From Hydrogenophilales bacterium 16-61-112 (GTDB lineage: Bacteria > Pseudomonadota > Gammaproteobacteria > Burkholderiales > Thiobacillaceae): DNA of 64,000 nt. The DNA lies in NCBI GenBank assembly GCA_002257045.1, contig NCHD01000005.1, positions 28,332 to 92,331 on the forward strand. Direction: 5' to 3'. Positions 1 to 8,183 of this stretch are shown one piece after another. The position numbers were made by a program, and so were the translations under genes. The notes under the pieces are model-generated. The model ran no database searches. It was not told where the DNA came from and worked only from the letters and a program-made list of their open reading frames with translations. Position 1 is the first letter of the stretch. The number at the start of each line of letters is the position of its first letter.

Positions 1-306
1 GGCGGCGGCAAATGCACGCTCGGGCGACGGCTGATAGCTGCCAAAGGGCAGGTCGGCAACGATCAGCGCGCGCTCGGTGCCGGCGGCCACGCAGCGCGTG
101 TGGTAGCTCATTTCGGCGAGCTTTACCGGCAGCGTCGAGGCGTGACCCTGGATCACCATGCCGAGCGAGTCGCCGACCAGCAGCACGTCCATGCCCGTGG
201 TATCGAGCACACGCGCGAAGCTGGCGTCGTAGCAGGTAAGCACGGCGATTTTTTCACCGCGCTCGCGCATGGCGTTCAGTGTGGAAAGGGTGACTGTCTT
301 GTTCAT
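1..306 (-). CDS. panB: 3-methyl-2-oxobutanoate hydroxymethyltransferase, N-terminal part
   Basis: Ketopantoate hydroxymethyltransferase, first committed step of pantothenate and CoA synthesis: it adds a hydroxymethyl group from methylene-tetrahydrofolate to alpha-ketoisovalerate in the cytoplasm. About 102 residues are visible, running off the window edge. The translation begins [20 protein letters not shown] and contains [19 protein letters not shown] and VADLPFGSY, which carry the two metal-binding aspartates of the family. The ATG overlaps the stop of the upstream kinase gene (ATGA), so it is the last visible member of a translationally coupled folK-dgk-panB run, a common betaproteobacterial order. 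Confidence 0.93.
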   Translation of the reverse strand, partial: MNKTVTLSTLNAMRERGEKIAVLTCYDASFARVLDTTGMDVLLVGDSLGMVIQGHASTLPVKLAEMSYHTRCVAAGTERALIVADLPFGSYQPSPERAFAAA

Positions 307-944
307 GCCGCCCGGCTGAAAAACTCGCGCGGACCGCGCATTTTGCTCATGCGTTCGAGCAGCAGGTCGAAGTCAGCTTCGCTCTGCGCAAAGTTGAGAT
401 TTTCGCTGTTGACGATCAAGAGCGGGGTGGCGTCGTAGCGATGGAAAAACTCGCTGTAGCTTTCCGCCAGCCGGCGCAGATAGTCTGCCGACATGCCGCG
501 TTCAAACTCGATTCCGCGCTGCTTGACCCGCGCTTGCAGGCTGTCGATCGGCGCTTGCAGATAAATCACCAGATCGGGCGTCGGCGCCTGCAGCGTGAGG
601 TCGGCGTAGACCTTTTGATAGAGCTCGAACTCGTCGTCGTCCAGATTGAGGCGGGCGAACAGCATGTCCTTGTCGATGAGAAAGTCCGACACGGTGCCGC
701 CGCGAAACAGGTCGGCCTGTGCCAGATCGCGTAACTGGCGCGAGCGCTCGAACAGGAAATGCAGCTGCGCCGGCAGGGCGTAGCGCCGGGGTTCCTGGTA
801 AAAGCGCGGCAGAAAAGGGTTGTCGGTCGCATTTTCCAGCAGCGTGTTGGCGTTCAGGCGCTCGGCGAGCTTGTGCACGAGGCTGGTTTTGCCGACGCCG
901 ATGGGACCTTCGACCACGATGTATTTGTAACGGGAAAGGCTCAT
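303..944 (-). CDS. deoxynucleoside kinase (dGK/dCK family)
   Basis: Deoxynucleoside salvage kinase, 213 residues, phosphorylating a deoxynucleoside with ATP. The N-terminus carries the P-loop [11 protein letters not shown] (about residues 12-22), followed by the family motif FERSRQL and [14 protein letters not shown]. The LID region has [25 protein letters not shown] arginines. Length is normal for the family. It overlaps folK upstream and panB downstream by 4 bp each. Which deoxynucleoside is preferred cannot be read from the sequence. Confidence 0.9.
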   Translation of the reverse strand: MSLSRYKYIVVEGPIGVGKTSLVHKLAERLNANTLLENATDNPFLPRFYQEPRRYALPAQLHFLFERSRQLRDLAQADLFRGGTVSDFLIDKDMLFARLNLDDDEFELYQKVYADLTLQAPTPDLVIYLQAPIDSLQARVKQRGIEFERGMSADYLRRLAESYSEFFHRYDATPLLIVNSENLNFAQSEADFDLLLERMSKMRGPREFFSRAA

Positions 945-1447
945 GCGTTGACGGCAGCAGCAGGCGGTAGAAGGGGAATCACACTCTGGTCGCCACAGCG
1001 GGCGAGCCAGTCGGCTGCGCGACCCCGCCCCGGAATCACCGTGTCGGGCGCGATTTCCAGCAGCGGAAACAGCACGAAGCCGCGTTCGTACATGCGCGGA
1101 TGCGGCAGCGTCAGGCCATCTTCGTGGAAGTGCGCGTCGCCGTACAGTAGCAGGTCGAGATCGAGCGTGCGCGGCGCGTTACGAAAGCTGCGCTCGCGGC
1201 CGTGGCGGTGTTCAATATCCAATAGCGCGGCGAGCAGGGCGCGTGGGGCGAGCGTGGTTTCGACTTGCGCCACGGCGTTGATGAAATCGGGTTGGTCGAC
1301 ATAGCCGACCGGCGCCGAGGCGAACAGGCTGGAGCGTGCGATCAGGCGGGTGCCGGGCAGGCGGTCGAGTTCGGTCAGCGCGTATTCCACTTGCGCCGCC
1401 GGGTCGTTGAGATTGGCGCCCAGTCCGACGGTGGCGATGACTTTCAT
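941..1447 (-). CDS. folK: 2-amino-4-hydroxy-6-hydroxymethyldihydropteridine pyrophosphokinase
   Basis: HPPK of folate synthesis, transferring pyrophosphate from ATP to hydroxymethyldihydropterin. The 168-residue protein begins with the typical GLGANLNDPAAQVEYALTEL and holds the signature RNAPRTLDLDLLLYGD, with the two metal-binding aspartates, at about residues 90-105. PHPRMYERGFVLFPLLEIAP is the usual C-terminal block. Its start overlaps the pcnB stop by 4 bp and its end overlaps the kinase start by 4 bp, so pcnB-folK-dgk-panB looks like one operon. Confidence 0.95.
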   Translation of the reverse strand: MKVIATVGLGANLNDPAAQVEYALTELDRLPGTRLIARSSLFASAPVGYVDQPDFINAVAQVETTLAPRALLAALLDIEHRHGRERSFRNAPRTLDLDLLLYGDAHFHEDGLTLPHPRMYERGFVLFPLLEIAPDTVIPGRGRAADWLARCGDQSVIPLLPPAAAVNA

Positions 1448-2799
1448 TCAGGCAACGTCTCGCTGGCGCCCTCGCCCGGGCTCTTGCGCTTGCGGCGCCG
1501 ACGCGGCTTCGGCGCGGTGTCGGCAACCAGCATGCGTTCGCGTTCGCTATCGCTGACGTCCTGAAAGCGTGTCCACCACTCGCCGAGTTCAGCGGCCACT
1601 TCGCCCGACTCGGCGCGCAGCAGCAAAAAGTCGTAGGCAGCACGAAAGCGCGGATGCTCCAGCAGGCGATACGGGCGTTGCCCGCCGCGCTGTTCAAAGC
1701 GCGGTTGCAGCGCCCAGACTTCTTTCATCATGCCGTCGTAGCGGCGCGGAATGGCGAGCTGCTCGCGTTGGGCGTCGAGCACTTCGTCCATCGCAAAAAA
1801 CAATGCGGGCTGTGATTTTTCGCCCGCGGCTTCCAGCGCCTTCCAGCGTTGCACCACCTGCGGCCACAACAGCGCGCCGAACAGGTAGGCGGGCGAAGCC
1901 GTCTTGTCCTGCACGATGCGCGCGTCGGTGGCTTTCAGCGCGGCGGTGATGAATCGCTCGCCGGTGGGATCGTCCAGAATGGTGTCGAGCAGCGGCAGCA
2001 TGCCGTGGTGCAGGCCTTCGGCGCGCAGCTGGTGCACGCCGCGCAGGGCGTGGCCAGACAGCAGCAGCTTCAGGGCTTCGTCGAAGATGCGTGCGCGCGG
2101 AATATTGCCGAGCAGTGACGCCAGCGTGGCAACCGGCTTGCGCGTGTCGGGATCGATATGAAAGTCGAGCTTGGCGGCAAAGCGTGCGGCGCGCAGCATC
2201 CGCACCGGGTCTTCGCGGAAGCGCGTTTCGGGATCGCCGATCATGCGAATCACGCGTTTTTTGCAGTCGGCCACACCGCCGAAATAATCGTGTACTTCGT
2301 CGCGCGCGGGGTCGTAGTACAGCGCGTTGATGGTGAAGTCGCGGCGTGCGGCATCGTCCGCCATGTTGCCGAACACGTTGTCGGTCAACAGACGGCCGTG
2401 TGCGTCGGTTGAGCGCTCGTCTTCTTCTTCGGTTTCTTTCTGGGTGTTGGAACGGAAGGTGGTGACTTCGATGGTGACGCGCCCGCACATCACATGCACG
2501 ATCTGAAAACGGCGGCCGATGATGCGTGAGCGGCGAAACAGCTTGCGCACCTGTTCCGGCGTGGCATCAGTCGCCACGTCGAAATCCTTGGGCGTCAGCC
2601 CCAGCAGCAGATCGCGCACCGCGCCGCCCACCACGTAGCCCCTGAATCCTGCCTGCGCCAGGGTTTCGCAGGTTTTCAGCGCGCACTCGTCGAGCTGGTC
2701 GCGGCGGATGCCGTGTTTGGCCAGCGGCAGAATCTGCGCGCTGGAACCGGCGGCGCGCGATTTGCGGCCCAATACTTTGTTGATAAAACGACGAATCAT
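1444..2799 (-). CDS. pcnB: poly(A) polymerase I
   Basis: PcnB adds 3' poly(A) tails to RNA and promotes decay. The 451-residue protein has the class II nucleotidyltransferase head GGAVRDLLLGLTPKDFDVAT (about 57-76), with the catalytic DFD, then RRDFTINALYYD and the RNA-binding domain IRMIGDPETRFREDPVRMLR. The C-terminus ends in a basic tail (PKPRRRRKRKS), typical of PcnB rather than CCA-adding enzymes. It is the first gene of the minus-strand run and is followed by folK with a 4-bp overlap. Confidence 0.95.
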   Translation of the reverse strand: MIRRFINKVLGRKSRAAGSSAQILPLAKHGIRRDQLDECALKTCETLAQAGFRGYVVGGAVRDLLLGLTPKDFDVATDATPEQVRKLFRRSRIIGRRFQIVHVMCGRVTIEVTTFRSNTQKETEEEDERSTDAHGRLLTDNVFGNMADDAARRDFTINALYYDPARDEVHDYFGGVADCKKRVIRMIGDPETRFREDPVRMLRAARFAAKLDFHIDPDTRKPVATLASLLGNIPRARIFDEALKLLLSGHALRGVHQLRAEGLHHGMLPLLDTILDDPTGERFITAALKATDARIVQDKTASPAYLFGALLWPQVVQRWKALEAAGEKSQPALFFAMDEVLDAQREQLAIPRRYDGMMKEVWALQPRFEQRGGQRPYRLLEHPRFRAAYDFLLLRAESGEVAAELGEWWTRFQDVSDSERERMLVADTAPKPRRRRKRKSPGEGASETLPE

Positions 2800-2850
2800 T
2801 GAATGCCGGAGCGGGGTAAAAAACGGAAGGCGTGATTATACAGGCAGGTA

Positions 2851-3585
2851 TCAGGCCTGCCGCCGCCACAGCGCCGCCGTGCCTGCGCCGTACAGCGCTT
2901 CCAGCGAGTCCGGGGTGAGCAGCTCGGCCGTGCCACCCAATTGCCAGCGGCCGTCGCCGTGCAGAAACAGCAGGCGGTCGCACTGGCAGGCCGCCCAGTT
3001 GGGGTCGTGCAACGTCAACACCACCGTATGGCCCGCATCGGCCTCGCTGCGCGCCCAGGCCAGCAGCCGCGCCTGATGCGCCGGGTCCAGATGCGTCAGC
3101 GGTTCGTCGAGCAGGGCGATGCGCGGCGCCTGCACGGCCAGCTGCGCCAGCCGTGCGCGCTGGCGCTCGCCGCCGGACAGGGTGTCGAGCGGGCGTTGGG
3201 CCAGTTCGACGAGTTCCCAGCTTGCAAGCTGCGATGCCAGGTTGCCGGGGGCGTCGCCGAAGGGATAGCGCCCCAGCGCGATGAAATCGTTCACGCTGCC
3301 GAAAAATCCGCCTTCGTCTCCTTGTGGCAGCAGGCCAATGTAGTGCGCGCGGGTGAGCGGCGGTACCGTGTCGAGCGCCTGGCCGTCGAGGGTGACGCAG
3401 CCTTGCTCAGGTGCCGCAAGGCCGGCCAGAACGTTCAGCAGCGTCGACTTGCCCGCGCCGTTGGCACCGAGGATGCCGAGCACTTCGCCCGCCTCAAGCG
3501 TGAGGTCGAGCGCATCGATTAGCGTGCGCGCACCCCTGCGCAAACTGAGCGATTGAACAGCCAGATTGGATGAGATGGTTCGCAT
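2851..3585 (-). CDS. ABC transporter ATP-binding protein (FecE/BtuD type)
   Basis: ATPase of a cobalamin/iron-siderophore type importer, 244 residues. Walker A GANGAGKS, signature LSGGERQR, Walker B IALLDEPLTHLD and the H-loop LTLHDPNWA are all present. The permease expected beside it (FecCD family) is at 4889-5737 on the same strand, about 1.3 kb away. The space between holds a PEP-CTERM gene on the opposite strand, which suggests an insertion that split a former operon. The substrate (B12 or ferric chelate) is not decided by sequence; no TonB receptor or binding protein is visible here. Confidence 0.88.
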   Translation of the reverse strand: MRTISSNLAVQSLSLRRGARTLIDALDLTLEAGEVLGILGANGAGKSTLLNVLAGLAAPEQGCVTLDGQALDTVPPLTRAHYIGLLPQGDEGGFFGSVNDFIALGRYPFGDAPGNLASQLASWELVELAQRPLDTLSGGERQRARLAQLAVQAPRIALLDEPLTHLDPAHQARLLAWARSEADAGHTVVLTLHDPNWAACQCDRLLFLHGDGRWQLGGTAELLTPDSLEALYGAGTAALWRRQA

Positions 3586-3877
3586 AAGTCGGGCCAGGCG
3601 GTAATCATGCCGAGCATATCAGCATGACCTGCGCATCTGGCCCGCGCGGGTTCGTTCTTTACATGTACTCACTGGCGCGTCGATATTTTTTACATAGGGA
3701 AATGGGCTGGGCAACTGGGCCAGGTTGATCCCATTCATCGGTTGCCTGCTGAGCTGCGCAGTGTGAGACATGGCTTACGCATCGCGTCGGTCAACACGAG
3801 CCAGCACAAGATTGAGCAAGAATCGGGCGTGTTTGCGGCGCAGACCGATGCTTGCGCTAAATTCCCCCGATTATTTT
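3586..3877. other. non-coding stretch upstream of a PEP-CTERM gene
   Basis: No gene is supported. Short open frames lack ribosome binding sites and family features. AT content rises sharply after about 3840, where the regulatory elements of the downstream PEP-CTERM gene begin. The GC-rich part probably contains the promoter of the minus-strand ATPase gene, but no convincing -35/-10 pair was found. Confidence 0.5.
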
Positions 3878-3894
3878 GTCGGAATTATTTACGC
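3878..3894 (+). promoter_or_regulatory. candidate activator site (UAS) of PEP-CTERM gene 1
   Basis: GTCGGAATTATTTACGC. It shares GTCG-N2-A-N3-TTTAC with sites at 28287, 34904 and 35050, all upstream of PEP-CTERM genes. It begins 123 bp before the -24 element at 4001, a usual distance for a sigma-54 enhancer-binding protein. The match is seen directly; the binding protein is inferred. Confidence 0.6.
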
Positions 3895-4000
3895 GCCCAA
3901 TGGATTTGTTTTATTTTGGCCCCGCATCAATAATTTTGTTTCAAATTAACTTGATGATAATTAAGAGTATTTAAGTGTGTGTGATTGGGTTTGAAAAACA

Positions 4001-4016
4001 TGGCATTTATATTGCT
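4001..4016 (+). promoter_or_regulatory. sigma-54 (-24/-12) promoter of PEP-CTERM gene 1
   Basis: TGGCATT-N4-TTGCT with exact GG-N10-GC spacing (GG at 4002-4003, GC at 4014-4015). The hexamers are identical to those at 35166 in front of another PEP-CTERM gene. Transcription should start near 4027, giving a leader of about 215 nt. Promoters of this type in front of PEP-CTERM genes are known from floc-forming betaproteobacteria, where RpoN and the PrsK/PrsR system are involved. Confidence 0.75.
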
Positions 4017-4030
4017 TATATCCGGCCAGA

Positions 4031-4073
4031 TATTTTGTACAAAAAGCAACAAGTATTGAATTTGTACAAAATA
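4031..4073. repeat. inverted repeat in the PEP-CTERM leader
   Basis: TATTTTGTACAAA (4031-4043) and TTTGTACAAAATA (4061-4073) are perfect inverted arms 17 nt apart. Each arm contains its own palindrome TTTGTACAAA, with centres 27 bp apart. The element lies just after the predicted start of transcription, so it may be a repressor operator or an RNA hairpin. Confidence 0.6.
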
Positions 4074-4243
4074 CTCCCCGGCCATCAAGAGCCAACCAGC
4101 TTCGTCAGTGCATCCGGCTGAACCGAAGACATAACAGATTGTTGTGCGTGAACCGAAAGAGCATCCAACTGATGGACTTTTTTGCCGTCAGCGTGCGTGC
4201 GGTAGATCGGGTTATGACTGGTACATATAAGAGGAGATTGATT

Positions 4244-4783
4244 ATGGAAAACATTTGGCATCACAAACGCAGTGCTGCGCCCAAGCTGGCAGCGCTCACT
4301 CTGCTGCTCGGCCTTGCGGCTGCAAGCAGCGCCCAGGCGCTTACCTATAGCGTAGGTACGCTATCCACGACGCCTTATATCAACACAGCCACCGTCGTTG
4401 GTGCATTCTCGGATACTTACAACTTTACCGTTGCCGCTTTGCCGAACGTGGCTGGCGCAAGCGTGGCGGCCAACCTTGACCTGGGAAGCCTTGGTCTCCA
4501 CATCAGCGGTCTGACTCTGGATCTGTACACAGCGAGCAACACGATGCTGGATACCGACACGGTCACCGGCTCAACTGACGTACAAGTCAACCTGAACAGC
4601 ACGCTGGCTGCCGGTAACTACTACTTCAAAGTCACCGGAATCGGCGATGGCGTTGCGACCAATGCAGGTGTTTATACCTTCACCGCTGCGGCCATCCCGG
4701 AAGCGGATACCTACGCCATGATGCTGGCTGGACTGGGCCTGGTGGGTTATAGCGTGAGTCGCCGCAAGCGCAACTTCAGCTAA
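4244..4783 (+). CDS. FxDxF-type PEP-CTERM sorting-domain protein
   Basis: Secreted protein of 179 residues, probably anchored or processed by an exosortase encoded elsewhere. The start at 4244 is chosen because AAGAGGAG precedes it by a proper gap; an upstream in-frame ATG at 4139 lacks a site. After a positively charged N-terminus (ENIWHHKRSAAPKL) comes a hydrophobic signal ending near SSAQA. The motif FSDTYNFTV matches the FxDxF class. The C-terminus is the sorting signal: IPEADTYAMMLAGLGLVGYS followed by SRRKRNF. Its last 28 residues resemble those of the protein at 35296. It stands alone, driven by a sigma-54 promoter and closed by a strong terminator, and sits between the two genes of an ABC importer on the other strand. 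Function beyond sorting is unknown. Confidence 0.9.
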   Translation: MENIWHHKRSAAPKLAALTLLLGLAAASSAQALTYSVGTLSTTPYINTATVVGAFSDTYNFTVAALPNVAGASVAANLDLGSLGLHISGLTLDLYTASNTMLDTDTVTGSTDVQVNLNSTLAAGNYYFKVTGIGDGVATNAGVYTFTAAAIPEADTYAMMLAGLGLVGYSVSRRKRNFS

Positions 4784-4799
4784 GCACTCTGCCATATTG

Positions 4800-4837
4800 C
4801 CCCTTCGCCTGCCGACTGGCACGCGAAGGGGTTTTTT
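4800..4837 (+). terminator. Rho-independent terminator of PEP-CTERM gene 1
   Basis: Stem CCCCTTCGC / GCGAAGGGG (4800-4808 with 4823-4831) followed by six T, 17 nt after the stop codon. Confidence 0.9.
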
Positions 4838-4888
4838 ATGCGCGCTTGCCAGCGCATCGCCGAACTATTTATTGGCGTAAAGCGGTGT

Positions 4889-5737
4889 TCACGGCTTGCG
4901 CAGCAGCCACAGCATCAGCGGCACCCCCAGCAAGGCAGTCAGCACGCCAACCGGCAATTCGCGCGGGGCGATCACGGTGCGTGCCAGGGCGTCGGCGAGC
5001 ACCAGCAGGCTACCGCCGGCCAGCGCGGCGGCGGGCAGCAGGGTGCGGTGGCTGGCGAGGCCGAGCCGACGCAAGGCGTGCGGCACCATCAGGCCGACGA
5101 AGCCGATGCTGCCGGCCTGGGCGACGACCAGCGAGGTGCAGAGTCCAGCGAGGGCAAACAGAATCCAGCGGGTGGGGGCGACGGCGACGCCGAGCGACGC
5201 CGCTTTGAGCGGGGAAAGCTGCAGGACGTCGAGCCGTTTCGCCAACCCCAGCGCGGCGGCGACGGCGAGCAGCAGCGCCGCCCACAGTAGCGCGGGCTGG
5301 CTGGTCCACGCCAGGTCGCCCATCAGGAAAAACAGCATGCCCGGCAGGCGCTCGGCGGGGGTGACGGAGAGTACCAGTGCGATGAGCGCACCGAAGCCTG
5401 CGGCGAGCATCACCCCGGCCAATAACAGCGGCGTGTGGTCGCGCGCCAGCATACGGCCACCGAGCGCGGCCGCAAGCGCCAGCGCCAGCAGGCTGCCGGC
5501 GAACGCCAGTGCCGACACCCACGGCCACGCCAGCCCCGCCGCCATGCCGAGCAGTGCCAGCAAACCGGCGCCACCCGACACGCCGAGCAGATAGGGTTCG
5601 GCCAGCGGGTTGCGGAACAGCGTCTGCATCAGCGCGCCCGCCAGCGCCAAGAGACCGCCGCAGGCGAAGGCGGCGGCGACGCGCGGGCCACGCAGCTCGG
5701 TGAGGATCTGCTGCGCCAGTTCGCGATCGCCCGGCAA
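4889..5737 (-). CDS. FecCD/BtuC-type ABC transporter permease
   Basis: Membrane permease of a cobalamin or iron-chelate importer, partner of the ATPase at 2851-3585. It has many hydrophobic helices and the family blocks NPLAEPYLLGVSGGAGLLA, FFLMGDLAW and GFVGLMVPHALRRL. From the TTG at 5737 it gives 282 residues, short for a family of about 330. The same frame stays open upstream to the cyclophilin stop at 5822-5824 and codes for the missing first helix (KLLLLALAAPASLALGLAAG), but offers no ATG, GTG or TTG there. Translation probably starts at ATC 5818 or CTG 5815, coupled to the upstream gene. Alternatively the start codon has mutated. Confidence 0.85.
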   Translation of the reverse strand: MPGDRELAQQILTELRGPRVAAAFACGGLLALAGALMQTLFRNPLAEPYLLGVSGGAGLLALLGMAAGLAWPWVSALAFAGSLLALALAAALGGRMLARDHTPLLLAGVMLAAGFGALIALVLSVTPAERLPGMLFFLMGDLAWTSQPALLWAALLLAVAAALGLAKRLDVLQLSPLKAASLGVAVAPTRWILFALAGLCTSLVVAQAGSIGFVGLMVPHALRRLGLASHRTLLPAAALAGGSLLVLADALARTVIAPRELPVGVLTALLGVPLMLWLLRKP

Positions 5738-5821
5738 GGCGCCGGCGGCCAGGCCGAGCGCCAGCGAAGCGGGCGCGGCCAGTGCAAGCAGCAGCAGTTT
5801 GGCGGCGGGCGACAGGATGGT

Positions 5822-6490
5822 TTACGGCTTGGCCGGTGCGGACTGGGCCGGACTGACAGCGGGCAACAAGGTGACGCGCGTCATCACGATGGGCTCGACC
5901 GGCACATCGCCATGCGGGCCGCGATTGCCGCGCGGCACGGCGACGATGGCGTCGACCACGTTCATGCCGTCGATCACCTGACCAAACACGGCGTAGCCCC
6001 AGCCTTCGAAGCTTTTGCCGCGATGGTTGAGGAAGGCGTTGTCGGCGACGTTGATGAAGAACTGCGAGGAAGCCGAGTGCGGTTCGCCGGTGCGTGCCAT
6101 CGCCAGCGTACCGCGCAGGTTTTTCAGGCCGTTGTCGGCTTCGTTCTGGATCGGCGCACCCTTGGGTTTTTCAACCATGTCGGGGGTCATGCCGCCGGTC
6201 TGAATCATGAAGCCGGGGATGACGCGGTGGAAAGCCAGGCCGTTGTAAAACCCGCTTTTGACATAGCCGAGGAAATTCGCCGCCGACTTCGGCGCGTTGT
6301 CGGCGAACACTTCCACCGTGATGTTGCCCTTGCTGGTTTCGATCAGCACGCGCGGGTTGGCCGGCTGGCCGGCGGTGGGCGCGGTGGAAACGGTTTGCTT
6401 GCCGGGTTCGCTGGCGCTGCATCCGGCCACGCCGAGCATCAGAGTGAGCAGAAAAAAGGCGGCTTTCGAGGACAGGGTGGCATGTGACAT
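5822..6490 (-). CDS. cyclophilin-type peptidyl-prolyl isomerase, lipoprotein
   Basis: Peptidyl-prolyl cis-trans isomerase, 222 residues, periplasmic and probably lipid-anchored: the signal [15 protein letters not shown] has a lipobox with Cys at about residue 24. The cyclophilin domain runs from [15 protein letters not shown] to the C-terminal part, with [29 protein letters not shown] and [16 protein letters not shown], the usual active-site blocks. A short proline- and alanine-rich tail follows. The TAA stop is in the same frame as the permease gene, which begins immediately after it, so the two are likely translationally coupled. Confidence 0.93.
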   Translation of the reverse strand: MSHATLSSKAAFFLLTLMLGVAGCSASEPGKQTVSTAPTAGQPANPRVLIETSKGNITVEVFADNAPKSAANFLGYVKSGFYNGLAFHRVIPGFMIQTGGMTPDMVEKPKGAPIQNEADNGLKNLRGTLAMARTGEPHSASSQFFINVADNAFLNHRGKSFEGWGYAVFGQVIDGMNVVDAIVAVPRGNRGPHGDVPVEPIVMTRVTLLPAVSPAQSAPAKP

Positions 6491-6562
6491 GGTGAACTCC
6501 GGAATGGAAAAGACGGGGGTGAAAAATCTGGGGGCATTTTACGCTGCGGACCCGACGGCCCG

Positions 6563-7192
6563 TCAGTCTGGACGCAGCAGCAGGCGGTCGAGTTCCGCCT
6601 GGACTGCATCCAGCGGCTGCCAGCCGTCGGTTAAGCGGTCGAGCCGGTCGCCGCGCTGCAGGATCAGGGTGGGAAAGCCGCGCACACCGGCCTTGCGCGA
6701 TTGCGCGAAATGCGCCTGGGTTTTGGCGCGGGTGGCGTCGCTGTCAAACGCATGCAAGAACATGGCGGCGTCGATGCCGAGCCCGGCGGCCAGTTCGGCC
6801 AGCATGGCAGACTGAGTGACGTCGCGGCCTTCAGCATAAAACGCGCTCTGGATCGCCTTGAACATCGCGAAGATATTGCCCGGGTCGAGCCCGCCTGCGG
6901 TCACCACGGCGCGGCTGGCGGGTTCGGTGTCGTAGATGAAACCGTCCGGCAGCGCGTGGTCGAACCGAAACGATTGGCCGCTGCGCTCGTGTACTTGATG
7001 CCAGTGATGCAGCCTATCCTCGCGTGCTTGTGCGGTTAGCGGCGCGGTTTCGCCAGGATGCAAACCGCCCAGCACCAACGCGATTTTCAGGCGCTCGTGA
7101 TAGGCCTCGCGCACGGCCTCAATCACTGGCGAAAAGCCCCAGCACCAGGAACACATGGGATCGGCGAAATACCAGATACAGGGCGTGTTCAT
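6563..7192 (-). CDS. DsbA-family protein (FrnE-like)
   Basis: Thioredoxin-fold oxidoreductase or 2-hydroxychromene-isomerase-like protein, 209 residues, without a signal peptide, so probably cytoplasmic. The N-terminus has the redox motif Cys-Ser-Trp-Cys in FADPMCSWCWGFSP (about residues 9-22). The central helical insert contains EPASRAVVTA, and the C-terminal block GVRGFPTLILQ carries the cis-proline. This pattern is typical of the bacterial FrnE/DsbA-like group. It stands alone between the cyclophilin gene and the LuxR-type regulator. The substrate is unknown. Confidence 0.85.
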   Translation of the reverse strand: MNTPCIWYFADPMCSWCWGFSPVIEAVREAYHERLKIALVLGGLHPGETAPLTAQAREDRLHHWHQVHERSGQSFRFDHALPDGFIYDTEPASRAVVTAGGLDPGNIFAMFKAIQSAFYAEGRDVTQSAMLAELAAGLGIDAAMFLHAFDSDATRAKTQAHFAQSRKAGVRGFPTLILQRGDRLDRLTDGWQPLDAVQAELDRLLLRPD

Positions 7193-7269
7193 ACGTTTCG
7201 TTGAGAGACCTGCTGGGGTTGTAGTGCCCTCAGTCTGCGGCGGGGCGTGATGAAAGTATAGCCATCCGT

Positions 7270-8034
7270 TCAGATCAGGTTTAACCGCATCGCTCGGGCA
7301 ATCGCCTGGGCTCGGTTCGAGACTTCTAATTTGGTGTAGCAGTTCGTGATATGGAATTTCACGGTACGTTCCGAGACAGCCAGGATCATGCCGATCTCCC
7401 AGGCTGTTTTGCCTTCTTTCAGCCAGTTGAGGACGTCAAGCTCACGCACGCTTAGTGAAGGGATTGCCTCTTCCTGATCGCCGCTGCACGCCCGCTGCAC
7501 GAGATCATGGAGGTGCGGCAAGGCAAAACGAAGCGCTTCCGAGTGCGCATCCGAGATCGTCTCGCGGCCCGTTTCCAGGCAAATATAGCTCGCCTCCTTG
7601 CTTTGTTTTGTCGGACGCGAAGCGTAGGCAATGCCACGCTTGAGGCCATAGTCTTCTGATAAATGCAAAAGCGCTTGTACTTTGCCGGATGTCTCCGGGC
7701 GGGTATGCGAAGCAACGGCTTCGGCCCACGAGTAGGGAGCCAGCGAGTTCAGGCCGCGTGCAAACACCGGGTCGATTTTTGCATACTCCTGTTTTGAATA
7801 CGTGCTCAGATACTCCGGCGAGAATCCCAGCGAGAATGTGCGTGTAGTCTGTTCCAGCACGCTGCCAGACACACGCAAAGCGCCCACGATGCTGGCCTGA
7901 AACGGGATGATGGCATCCAGTCGGTTGAGCGCGGTGACCACGTCATCTTCATGTCGCGCAACGCGGCAAAATTCGATGAATTCCAGCAACCGATACAGGT
8001 CGTTGCGCGACAGTACTCGTTCCTGGACGCTCAC
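7270..8034 (-). CDS. LuxR-family regulator with autoinducer-binding domain
   Basis: Quorum-sensing type transcription factor, 254 residues from the GTG at 8034, which follows GGAGGG by 9 nt; a longer form from GTG 8079 has no such site. The N-terminal half matches the autoinducer-binding domain: YLSTYSKQEYAKIDPVFARG then PYSWAEA retains Tyr61, Asp70-Pro71 and Trp85 by TraR numbering, but Trp57 appears to be Tyr. The C-terminal GerE helix-turn-helix is LSVRELDVLNWLKEGKTAWE and SERTVKFHITNCYTKL. No luxI is present in the window, so it is a solo. It is divergent from 8184, with a lux-box between them. Confidence 0.9.
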   Translation of the reverse strand: MSVQERVLSRNDLYRLLEFIEFCRVARHEDDVVTALNRLDAIIPFQASIVGALRVSGSVLEQTTRTFSLGFSPEYLSTYSKQEYAKIDPVFARGLNSLAPYSWAEAVASHTRPETSGKVQALLHLSEDYGLKRGIAYASRPTKQSKEASYICLETGRETISDAHSEALRFALPHLHDLVQRACSGDQEEAIPSLSVRELDVLNWLKEGKTAWEIGMILAVSERTVKFHITNCYTKLEVSNRAQAIARAMRLNLI

Positions 8035-8101
8035 GCTTACCCACCCTCCCTGAATCAAATTGCCCGACAGCCAACACACACCGCAATCTTGCCGGGCAGC
8101 A

Positions 8102-8121
8102 ACCTGTCCGAAAGGACAGTT
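8102..8121. promoter_or_regulatory. lux-box
   Basis: ACCTGTCCGAAAGGACAGTT, a 20-bp near-perfect dyad (CTGTCC/GGACAG). Its centre (8111.5) lies 42 bp before a plausible start at about 8154, itself 7 nt after the -10-like AATAAT at 8142-8147. This is the usual class II geometry of LuxR activation for the gene at 8184. Confidence 0.75.
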
Positions 8122-8183
8122 TACCGCACCATCGTAAAGCGAATAATCCGTCCCAGTTAATCACGTCGAAGGACTGAGATGTC

